Source: Thermoanaerobaculia bacterium (GTDB taxonomy: Bacteria > Bacteroidota > Bacteroidia > Chitinophagales > Saprospiraceae). Taken from it: a stretch of 5,248 nucleotides of DNA. Shown piece after piece: positions 1-5,248 of the stretch; position 1 is the first letter of the stretch; the number at the start of each line of letters is the position of its first letter. The notes beneath the pieces were generated by a model, which worked only from the letters and a program-made list of their open reading frames with translations, was not told the origin of the DNA and did no database searches. The position numbers and the translations under genes were made by a program. The stretch is from positions 1 through 5,248 of the forward strand of contig JAKLJF010000399.1 in assembly GCA_023151335.1 (NCBI GenBank), in the 5' to 3' direction.

Positions 1-152
1 AGCCTGACGGCCATCACGCTGTCAAATAACGCGGTAGTATCGGTAATCTGCGCGTACAGATCGGGTTTTTCAATGGTTTTCGGCGCTTCCGCGGGTTGGG
101 TACAATGCCAGATAATCAGCGAAAAAAGCAGCAAAAAAGCAGGGTATTTCAT
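1..152 (-). CDS. Partial gene: N-terminus of a putative small lipoprotein, runs off the left edge
   Basis: An ATG at 152-150 on the minus strand opens 50 codons without a stop up to the window edge. The protein begins MKYPAFLLLFSLIIWHC, followed by TQPAEAPKTIEKP. This reads as a short positively charged start, a hydrophobic core (about residues 5-15), a cysteine at residue 17 and then a polar linker. That is the shape of a lipoprotein signal peptide, although W-H before the Cys is a poor lipobox. The following stretch, DLYAQITDTTALFDSVMAVR, resembles the first helix of SnoaL/NTF2-like (DUF4440-type) proteins common in Bacteroidota, but this is a weak guess from about 20 residues. The gene is transcribed divergently from the propeller gene at 320. 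Export to the envelope is likely; the function is unknown because most of the gene is missing. Confidence 0.6.
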   Translation of the reverse strand, partial: MKYPAFLLLFSLIIWHCTQPAEAPKTIEKPDLYAQITDTTALFDSVMAVR

Positions 153-210
153 AGCGAAACCGTTTTATTCCTCGAGCCGCCAGGTTTTCAGCATGGCTGG
201 AGATGGAATT

Positions 211-243
211 ACGTTTACGAAGCCTTGAAAGTTTCGTAAACGT
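211..243. repeat. Perfect 11-bp inverted repeat in the divergent intergenic region
   Basis: The left arm ACGTTTACGAA (211-221) and right arm TTCGTAAACGT (233-243) are exact reverse complements separated by an 11-nt spacer. The repeat sits roughly midway between two divergent starts (152 on minus, 320 on plus), so it is unlikely to be a transcription terminator for either gene. The centre-to-centre spacing of the arms is 22 bp, about two helical turns, which would suit a dimeric DNA-binding regulator; that role is inference. No clear TAnnTTTG element was found for either divergent gene in 153-319, and nothing else was recognised in this stretch. Confidence 0.5.
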
Positions 244-319
244 TACGTACGCCGATGCAGAAAACCCGGCGGCGCGAGGTATAGCGTTTAGTTTCACAAA
301 TGAAAAAAAACTCGTCCAA

Positions 320-1759
320 ATGTTGCGTCTTCCTGCTATTTTTTCTGCCCAAATATTGCTTTTACCCTGCCTTTTTGCACAAAGCGATACCATCCTGTTC
401 GCCCCGCTTTCCGTGTACCCCTACCCTGCCCCATTCTCCGCCTATACGGCCCGTTTCGACCGGCTGCACCGGCCATACTTATATACCGCCAACAAAGAGT
501 ACGGCGTCATCGTTTTCAGTTATTCCAATCCCCTGGATTTGAAGCCGGTACGCACTATTACCGTACAACAATTCCAAAACCTGAAACCCACCGATCTGGT
601 GCAGCAGGGCAATTACCTCTATGTTTCGCTCGGCGAATTTCAGGGTTTGTTTACCCAAAGCGCCGGGCTGGCCGTAATCGACATCAGCGATCCCGAAAAC
701 GCCGTTATAGTGGGCCAGTGGAGCGACCCCGCCTTCAACAAAGGCGCCGCCGCTGTGCGGGTGGGCGGCAGTTACGCTTACCTCGGCGCCATGGAAAAAG
801 GCCTGATCGTGCTGGATGTTTCAAAAGCGGACGATCCGAAATATATTTCACACGCGGAACTGGACCTGAACTGGCCCGTGCCGCCGGGCCTGTTCTCCGT
901 GCCGCACGCGCGCGGACTTGCACTGCGCGGCAACGAGGTCTGGGTGTGTTTTGATGCCGGCGGCCTGCGACTGGTCGACGTTTCCGATAAACAAAATCCC
1001 ATGGAAACGGCCAAATACATGAACGTTGCCCTGGATGCCGTCGCACAACCGGCATACAACACAGCCACTATTGTTGGCAATTACCTGTACGCAACAGTCG
1101 ATTACTGCGGACTCGATGTGGTAGACATTACTAAACCGGTGCAACCTGTATCCGCCGCCTGGCTAAACCCCTGGAATTGCACCAACACCAGTTGGGACGG
1201 CAGCCCGGGGCATACCAATCAGGTGGCCACCGCCCGCCACGACAGCCTGCTGTTTGTGACCGGCGGCGATACCGAGGTGATCGCCTATTCTATTTCAAAT
1301 CCGGAACTGCCGCGGCAAAACGGGCAATTCGCACACCTGAAAGACAGTGTGGTCGTGTGGGGGCTCGACGTCAACGACAGCCTCGTGGTGCTGGCACAGG
1401 TGTGGAACCCCTTAAACACGCCATATATTGGCAAAAAAGGCGGTATTTCGCTGTTGCGCTGGAACGCCGGAACTACGACCGCCGGTCACGGGCCTGAACA
1501 AGCGGATTTCTCGCTTCGGATCTTCCCGAATCCGCTAACGGATGCGGTAAAAATCCGGTACGAATTACCTGTTGAGGCGCATGTGCGTTGGCAAATTACC
1601 GACATGCTGGGCAAAATGAACGAAAAAGGTAATCCGGGACTTCAACCGATAGGCGCCCATTCGCTCGATCTTCCCATAAAGGAAATACCTGCCGGGGTTT
1701 ATTTTTTTACATTTTGGGCGGATGAAAGGGTTTTGGGCCGGCTAATCGTTAAAAATTAA
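320..1759 (+). CDS. Secreted LVIVD-repeat beta-propeller protein with T9SS C-terminal sorting domain
   Basis: A predicted 479-aa exported protein. From ATG 320 the leader reads MLRLPAIFSAQILLLPCLFA, with likely cleavage before QSD. The frame is open upstream to an ATG at 203, but those 39 residues are not leader-like, so 320 is preferred. The body carries about six LVIVD-type repeats, each with a G-hydrophobic-D-hydrophobic-S/T core. Examples are GLAVIDISDP (about residue 116), GLIVLDVSKA (161), GLRLVDVSDK (215) and GLDVVDITKP (264), with weaker copies near 62 and 319. Such repeats form a beta-propeller. The last 80 residues are a type A sorting domain of the type IX secretion system, with IFPNPLTD, then ITDMLGK, IPAGVYFFTF and a final GRLIVKN. 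The protein should therefore cross the outer membrane and be anchored on the cell surface or released. No catalytic motif was seen; binding or adhesion is possible. The next gene starts 10 bp later. Confidence 0.9.
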   Translation: MLRLPAIFSAQILLLPCLFAQSDTILFAPLSVYPYPAPFSAYTARFDRLHRPYLYTANKEYGVIVFSYSNPLDLKPVRTITVQQFQNLKPTDLVQQGNYLYVSLGEFQGLFTQSAGLAVIDISDPENAVIVGQWSDPAFNKGAAAVRVGGSYAYLGAMEKGLIVLDVSKADDPKYISHAELDLNWPVPPGLFSVPHARGLALRGNEVWVCFDAGGLRLVDVSDKQNPMETAKYMNVALDAVAQPAYNTATIVGNYLYATVDYCGLDVVDITKPVQPVSAAWLNPWNCTNTSWDGSPGHTNQVATARHDSLLFVTGGDTEVIAYSISNPELPRQNGQFAHLKDSVVVWGLDVNDSLVVLAQVWNPLNTPYIGKKGGISLLRWNAGTTTAGHGPEQADFSLRIFPNPLTDAVKIRYELPVEAHVRWQITDMLGKMNEKGNPGLQPIGAHSLDLPIKEIPAGVYFFTFWADERVLGRLIVKN

Positions 1760-1769
1760 AAGCAAACCA

Positions 1770-2486
1770 ATGGTCCATGAATTTCAACACAAAGGCTATG
1801 CCCTCTTGTTCGGCTTTGTCGCCCTGGTGGTCACCTTCATTTTTTGGGGTATTATGCCTCCTTTTTTTTGGCTGAGCCCGGCAGTCATTTTTTTCTATTT
1901 AGGGATTCAATTCGGAAAAGGAAAAACGCCCGGCCGATGGATCGCATTGATCCTTTCTTTACTCCCGCTTTGGATAGTTGCCCTGGCATTGAGTTGGGGA
2001 AAGCCCGGTCCCTACGTGCACATATCTCTGGTGCTGATTTCACTCACTGCCGGGGCGGCTGGTGTGTGGTTGGCAGGCCGGTCGGCCGGCAGGGCCGAAT
2101 TTGTATTGCATCACGTGGCCTTGCCCTTGGCTGCCGGGCTGCTTGGTATGCTGGGCGCGACCTTACTTATGTTCGTAGTATCGGCATCGGGTATTTGGCC
2201 CTGGAAAGAAATGCCGCCGTTTGCTTTGCTTTTACCAATAGTTATGGGAACCTGTGTCATATTCGCCAACCGGATACCGGGCCGGTTGTGGTGGCGCGAT
2301 GTCCTTTTGATCTGGGCGGTACCCGTTCTGTTTTTTGTTATTTACAGGCCTTTTTTGATGGAACCGGAGCCCAAAGAGATAACCCGTTTTGAAACGAACA
2401 ATTGGTGGATGGCAGGCGCTACGCTGGCAGGACTCCTGCTAACCTTGGGTTTATCCCGGATGACAAGGAATTGGCGTAAAAACTGA
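1770..2486 (+). CDS. Unrecognised polytopic inner-membrane protein (about 8 helices)
   Basis: A 238-aa, strongly hydrophobic protein that I do not recognise. Predicted membrane segments lie at about residues 10-29, 31-47, 57-75, 83-103, 112-138, 148-166, 176-192 and 211-228. Short loops are rich in Gly/Pro and basic residues (GKGKTPGR near 50, GRSAGR near 103, RIPGRLWWRD near 168), and the C-terminus is basic (SRMTRNWRKN), suggesting a cytoplasmic tail. A polar loop, EPEPKEITRFETNN, lies between the last two helices. No transporter signature, catalytic motif or metal-binding motif is visible. The ATG at 1770 is 10 bp after the stop of the propeller gene, so the two are probably co-transcribed. 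The coding call rests on a full-length open frame with consistent membrane topology. Confidence 0.85.
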   Translation: MVHEFQHKGYALLFGFVALVVTFIFWGIMPPFFWLSPAVIFFYLGIQFGKGKTPGRWIALILSLLPLWIVALALSWGKPGPYVHISLVLISLTAGAAGVWLAGRSAGRAEFVLHHVALPLAAGLLGMLGATLLMFVVSASGIWPWKEMPPFALLLPIVMGTCVIFANRIPGRLWWRDVLLIWAVPVLFFVIYRPFLMEPEPKEITRFETNNWWMAGATLAGLLLTLGLSRMTRNWRKN

Positions 2487-2531
2487 ATGCTGATTCCGGA
2501 TAATCCTGCATCAGGTGAACGGGGGTATTAA

Positions 2532-2597
2532 AAAAATCCCGGCATCTGGGCTTTTGCCCTGCACGCCGGCAATCCCGTAACGCCCAAAACCACGGAA
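2532..2597 (+). other. Likely coding N-terminal extension / leader remnant of the DUF4139 gene, lacking a start codon
   Basis: Upstream of the first usable start codon (GTG 2598), the same frame stays open back to a TAA at 2529-2531. It reads KNPGIWAFALHAGNPVTPKT, then TE, then the conserved VTVYRSGA of the downstream protein. AFALHA looks like the end of a signal peptide, and KTTEVTVY matches the usual beginning of the mature DUF4140 domain. The stretch therefore looks like real coding sequence, but no ATG, GTG or TTG lies in this frame between the TAA and 2598. An A7 run (2530-2536) overlaps the stop. One added A would connect this frame to a GTG at 2515. Confidence 0.55.
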
Positions 2598-4145
2598 GTG
2601 ACCGTTTACCGCTCCGGCGCCAAAATTACCAGTGTAGCCACCGTAAAAGTGCCCGCCGGCGCTTCGGATGTCATTTTTGAAAACCTGTCGCCGCATTTCA
2701 ACAGCAACAGTTTGCAGGTGACGATCAAAGGCGACGCCCGCCTCAACTCGGCGGTTTTCCAGTTAAAAGCCCCTGCGCCGGCGCCGGAAAACCCGCGCGC
2801 GCAGGTCATCCGCGATTCACTGACCCTGCTCGGCGACGTATTGGTGGAATATGACCAGGAAAACAAGGTACTGGACGATGAAGCCCAGATGTTGCAAAAA
2901 AACAGTACCCGTGTGGGCGCCACTGCGCCCGGCTCAACCGGTACCTTGACGGTGACTGAGCTCCGCGATCTGGCCGATTTCTACCGCCGGCGCATGCTGG
3001 AAATCCGCGAGCGGCAGCAAAAACTGACGATCCTGCAGCGCGGCCTTAAAACCGCGTACGAGCGCCTGCAAACCGAACTCAAACGCCGGCAACCCAACAC
3101 CGGCAACCCCAACGGCGAGATCACCCTGAAAATCGACGCCGGCAGCGCCCAAACCCTCGAAATTGCCTGTACTTACCTGGTGAACAATGCCGGCTGGACG
3201 CCCCTGTACGACCTGCGTTCGGCCGGGCTGGACAAACCCCTGCAACTCACATACAAGGCCAATGTGCGCAACAGCACTGGTTTCGACTGGAAAAACGTGG
3301 CTTTACATCTTTCCTCCGCGCAGCCTTTGATCAACAACGACCGCCCTATACTGAATCCCGTGTACGTCGATTTCCGGCCGGTGGCCTACTACCGGGACCA
3401 AAAAGCGGCCCCTTCCGGCAATGTTTACCAGATGGAGCAGGTGGTAGTCGCGGCCGACCCCAATACCTATGAAGGACGTGTCGACATAGTTCCCGGAAAG
3501 CCGGATATTGCCGCCCCGGAAACGGCCGAATTCCTCTCTACTTTTGACCTGCCCACGCCACAAAACATCCTGGCCGACGGTAAAGACAACATCGTAACGC
3601 TGGAGGAAAAAGAAGTGCCGGCTGCCTACGAGTACCACGCCGTACCTAAAATAGATCCCGCCGTGTTCCTGCTGGCCAAAATTGCCGACTACGGCCAGTA
3701 CAACCTCATGCCCGGCCAGGCCAACATTTTTTTTCAGGAAACGTACGTAGGCCAAACCTGGGTGAACCCGCAAACCATTGCCGACACCCTGTTGCTTTCC
3801 CTCGGCCGCGACGACCAGCTGACCATCAAACGCGCGCAACCCAAAGACTTTACCGAACGCCGGAAAATTTTCAGTTCCAAAATCAGGGAGACGTACCTGT
3901 TTGAGATTTCCATTAAAAACAATAAAGCCAAAGCGGTCACAGTGGAACTGATCGACCAGTTCCCCATCTCCCGGCAAAAAGACATCGCAGTGGAACTGGA
4001 AGACCGCGGCGGCGCCAAAGTCAGTCCTGAATTCGGCAAACTCGAATGGAGCGTGGAGGTACCGGCCGGGCAAACCAAAAAGGTTCGGTTCTCGTATTCG
4101 GTGGAATACCCGAAAGACAAAGGGATAGGTTATTTTAAAGGCTGA
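2598..4145 (+). CDS. DUF4140/DUF4139 (mucoidy-inhibitor MuiA-like) protein, N-terminus uncertain
   Basis: A 515-aa frame from GTG 2598. The N-terminal part (about 1-60, starting TVYRSGAKITS) matches the DUF4140 beta domain. Residues about 65-165 are charged and heptad-like (EYDQENKVLDDEAQ, RRMLEIRERQQ), consistent with a coiled coil. From about 175 the DUF4139 domain follows, with the characteristic NNAGWTPLYDLR (196-207), LHLSSAQP (237-243), TFDLP (315-319), FFQETYVGQTW (378-388), ELIDQFPISRQ (450-460) and a terminal FSYSVEYPKDK. Relatives are usually exported and carry a signal peptide. The family is named after a mucoidy-inhibiting gene, but its biochemical role is not established. Here the GTG start would cut off the leader and the first strand, so the true start is probably upstream and obscured by a frameshift. 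The gene follows the membrane protein after 111 bp, in the same direction. Confidence 0.88.
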   Translation: MTVYRSGAKITSVATVKVPAGASDVIFENLSPHFNSNSLQVTIKGDARLNSAVFQLKAPAPAPENPRAQVIRDSLTLLGDVLVEYDQENKVLDDEAQMLQKNSTRVGATAPGSTGTLTVTELRDLADFYRRRMLEIRERQQKLTILQRGLKTAYERLQTELKRRQPNTGNPNGEITLKIDAGSAQTLEIACTYLVNNAGWTPLYDLRSAGLDKPLQLTYKANVRNSTGFDWKNVALHLSSAQPLINNDRPILNPVYVDFRPVAYYRDQKAAPSGNVYQMEQVVVAADPNTYEGRVDIVPGKPDIAAPETAEFLSTFDLPTPQNILADGKDNIVTLEEKEVPAAYEYHAVPKIDPAVFLLAKIADYGQYNLMPGQANIFFQETYVGQTWVNPQTIADTLLLSLGRDDQLTIKRAQPKDFTERRKIFSSKIRETYLFEISIKNNKAKAVTVELIDQFPISRQKDIAVELEDRGGAKVSPEFGKLEWSVEVPAGQTKKVRFSYSVEYPKDKGIGYFKG

Positions 4146-4159
4146 TAAACAAGTGCCAC

Positions 4160-4189
4160 TTTTCCCTGTTTAGGACTGTCTTACCTTTG
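4160..4189 (+). promoter_or_regulatory. Bacteroidota-type promoter for the DUF2452 gene
   Basis: TACCTTTG at 4182-4189 is a perfect match to the Bacteroidota -7 consensus TAnnTTTG. A T-rich TTTT at 4160-4163, 18 bp upstream, is an imperfect -33 (TTTG) element. Transcription would begin a few bases after 4189, leaving a leader of about 15-20 nt before the ATG at 4213. This placement also argues against initiation at the in-frame GTG at 4189. It implies that the DUF2452 gene is transcribed separately from the DUF4139 gene. Confidence 0.55.
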
Positions 4190-4212
4190 TGATTGTATTC
4201 CGAGCTGTTTTC

Positions 4213-4677
4213 ATGTCCAAAAAGAAAAAACACGACCCGAACGACGCCTTCGTCAATCCGATTGACAAAGATAAAGTGACCGATACGCCGGGGCTCCTGC
4301 CCTATGCGCACCATTCCGGCAGTGCCATCATCAAACCGGAGGACAAGGGCCGCATCCGCGGCAACGCCATGACGGCCATGTACGACCAGACCGACCGGCA
4401 AATGGAGCAACTGCGCCGGCAAATGGAAACCCTGGTCAGTCAGGCCAAGTCCTTACAACAGCGCATGAACGTTTCGGAATTGATCTACCAGGCCGAGATT
4501 CCGTTCCAGCCGGTGATCCACCACATTTACCACCTGTATCAGCGCAAAACCGACGGCTCGCACCTGCTGTCGATGGTGTCGCCGGAAGAATGGGGCCGCC
4601 GCAAGCCGTTCGATCACCTGGCCACGGTGCGGCTGCTGGGCGATCATACGTGGGAAGTATTGGAGGGGGGAGTTTGA
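4213..4677 (+). CDS. DUF2452 family protein
   Basis: A 154-aa soluble protein from ATG 4213. The frame extends back to a GTG at 4189, but that codon overlaps the -7 promoter element, and MSKKKKHDPNDAF is the natural N-terminus. The sequence shows the hallmarks of DUF2452. These are NPIDKDKVTDTPGLLPYAHH near residues 15-34, SGSAIIKPEDKGRIRGNA (35-52), a helical Gln/Arg-rich stretch QMEQLRRQMETLVSQAKSLQQ (about 63-83) and a C-terminal IPFQPVIHHIYHLYQRKTDG (96-115) with SMVSPEEWGR (120-129). No signal peptide or membrane segment is present, so it is likely cytoplasmic. The length is typical of the family, whose function is unknown. It stands between two promoter-like elements and is probably monocistronic. 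Confidence 0.9.
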   Translation: MSKKKKHDPNDAFVNPIDKDKVTDTPGLLPYAHHSGSAIIKPEDKGRIRGNAMTAMYDQTDRQMEQLRRQMETLVSQAKSLQQRMNVSELIYQAEIPFQPVIHHIYHLYQRKTDGSHLLSMVSPEEWGRRKPFDHLATVRLLGDHTWEVLEGGV

Positions 4678-4680
4678 AAG

Positions 4681-4708
4681 TGATGCGTGATGAGCGATGA
4701 GCGATGAG
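4681..4708. repeat. Four-unit imperfect heptamer repeat (YGATGAG)
   Basis: Four consecutive 7-nt units follow the DUF2452 stop codon: TGATGCG (4681-4687), TGATGAG (4688-4694), CGATGAG (4695-4701) and CGATGAG (4702-4708), trailed by a partial ATGG. The repeat is intergenic and ends 19 bp before the -7 element of the next gene. On the minus strand it reads as a SxLITHH-like peptide. I recall similar runs in hypothetical translations from Bacteroidota intergenic repeats, which suggests a dispersed short repeat rather than a coding feature. Confidence 0.6.
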
Positions 4709-4727
4709 ATGGTAACGTATAAACCTT

Positions 4728-4735
4728 TAATTTTG
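4728..4735 (+). promoter_or_regulatory. -7 promoter element for the small membrane protein gene
   Basis: TAATTTTG is a perfect TAnnTTTG match, ending 11 bp before the ATG at 4747. No TTTG-like -33 element was found at the expected distance; that position falls at the end of the heptamer repeat. If used, the mRNA leader would be only a few bases long. Confidence 0.45.
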
Positions 4736-4746
4736 CCATTTGTCTT

Positions 4747-5199
4747 ATGCGCAAACCGGTCCCGTATATTGCCGCTTTAAAAATCTGGCTCGCCGGTGTG
4801 TTGCTCGGGCCGCTGCTGCTGGGTCTGGGTATGATTATAAATGAATTGTACACCAGGGGAAGCAGTACCATTATTCCCGACGGCAGTGTCTTCATGTTGT
4901 ATTTGCTTATGATCCTGTACGGTGGTTTTTTTTCCCTGCCCTCCGCCCTGGCGCTCTGGCTGGTCATCGCGCTTCAATACCGTTTTAACCAAAGTGAAAA
5001 CGTCTTTTGGCCTACCATTCTTTCGGCAACCTTTCTGCTGACAACCGCGCCATTTTTCATTATATTGCGCGACCTGGATGATTTTGGATTTGTTGCAGCT
5101 TATCTGGGGGCCATCTGGCTGGGTGTTTTCTGGACTTTTTACCGCCTCAAAACCTTTCCTGAGCACGAACCCGACGAGCCTTTGGATGCGAACCTTTGA
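4747..5199 (+). CDS. Unrecognised small integral membrane protein
   Basis: A 150-aa protein that I cannot assign to a family. Hydrophobic segments lie at about residues 11-32, 47-77 (long, possibly two segments broken at GGFFSLPS), 88-108 and 114-133, giving four or five membrane passes. The N-terminus MRKPVPYIAALK is basic, and the C-terminus FPEHEPDEPLDANL is acidic and polar. A short acidic loop, RDLDDFG, joins the last two segments. No catalytic or ligand-binding motif is evident. The ATG at 4747 is supported by the -7 element just upstream and by the lack of a hydrophobic or conserved extension before it. It may be transcribed alone. No intrinsic terminator follows; only a T7 run at 5203-5209 without a visible stem. 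Confidence 0.82.
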   Translation: MRKPVPYIAALKIWLAGVLLGPLLLGLGMIINELYTRGSSTIIPDGSVFMLYLLMILYGGFFSLPSALALWLVIALQYRFNQSENVFWPTILSATFLLTTAPFFIILRDLDDFGFVAAYLGAIWLGVFWTFYRLKTFPEHEPDEPLDANL

Positions 5200-5248
5200 G
5201 CCTTTTTTTCACGTCAGCATCGCCGAATGTTCCTTCACCTGAAAAATT

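Noticed and set aside
300..542. Plus-strand frame starting MKKNSSKCCVFLLFFLP, leader-like at first
   Set aside because: After the first about 25 residues it becomes Pro/Ser/Thr-rich and stops, while the LVIVD repeats lie in the other frame. It matters only as the alternative reading of the A8 tract.
1844..2392. Alternative 182-codon plus-strand frame inside the membrane-protein gene
   Set aside because: It overlaps the better frame, which shows consistent membrane helices throughout. The alternative translation lacks coherent features.
2490..2514. Weak hairpin (CTGAT/ATCAG arms with a small inner GGA/TCC stem) after the 8-helix protein gene
   Set aside because: The stems are short and interrupted, and no T tract follows. 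It is not convincing as a terminator.
2487..2531. ATG at 2487, directly after the previous stop and in the same frame as the DUF4139 gene
   Set aside because: It gives only MLIPDNPASGERGY before the TAA at 2529, and this peptide does not resemble a signal peptide or the family N-terminus.
3303..4073. Long 256-codon open frame on the minus strand, antisense to the DUF4139 gene
   Set aside because: It lies wholly inside a clearly conserved plus-strand protein domain, and its translation shows low-complexity Gly/Phe/Val composition without recognisable motifs. It is a frame shadow.
5176..5209. Possible terminator after the last gene: GAGCCTTT repeated directly (5176-5183 and 5198-5205) and a T7 run
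   Set aside because: The repeat is direct, not inverted, and no GC-rich stem precedes the T run, so an intrinsic terminator is not supported.
5209..5248. Possible C-terminus of a convergent minus-strand gene reading IFQVKEHSAMLT then stop
   Set aside because: Only 12 codons are visible before the window edge and the family cannot be recognised. An open stretch this short is expected by chance.

Overview
The window looks like a chromosomal segment of a Bacteroidota bacterium, plausibly of the Saprospiria/Chitinophagia type. Three things point there. One protein has a type IX secretion (T9SS/Por) C-terminal sorting domain. Two intergenic regions carry perfect TAnnTTTG -7 promoter elements, the Bacteroidota sigma consensus. 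The gene families present (LVIVD-repeat protein, DUF4139 protein, DUF2452 protein) are common in that phylum. Assignment below phylum is inference.

Layout. Bases 1-152 hold the start of a minus-strand gene that runs off the left edge and encodes a short lipoprotein-like leader. A 167-bp divergent intergenic region (153-319) follows, with a perfect 11-bp inverted repeat at 211-243. A tight plus-strand pair comes next: a secreted LVIVD beta-propeller protein with a T9SS tail (320-1759) and, 10 bp later, an unrecognised polytopic membrane protein (1770-2486). After a 111-bp gap lies a large DUF4140/DUF4139 (mucoidy-inhibitor-like) protein (2598-4145). Its N-terminus appears damaged or mis-assembled. 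Two small plus-strand genes then follow, each behind its own promoter-like -7 element: a DUF2452 protein (4213-4677) and a small unrecognised membrane protein (4747-5199). A four-unit heptamer repeat lies between them (4681-4708). The last 49 bp show no firm feature.

How the genes relate. The propeller, the 8-helix membrane protein and the DUF4139 protein are all predicted to be exported or in the membrane, and they run in the same direction. The first two could form an operon. No pathway links them clearly, and I see no mobile element, CRISPR array, tRNA or defence module. I do not see a convincing new multi-gene system here.

The most useful second-look signals concern gene starts. In two envelope genes, one extra A in a poly-A run would extend the reading frame. 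In the propeller gene this would give a textbook leader from an ATG. In the DUF4139 gene it would join the family's missing N-terminus to a GTG start. This suggests homopolymer undercalling in the assembly or, less likely, slipped-strand switching.
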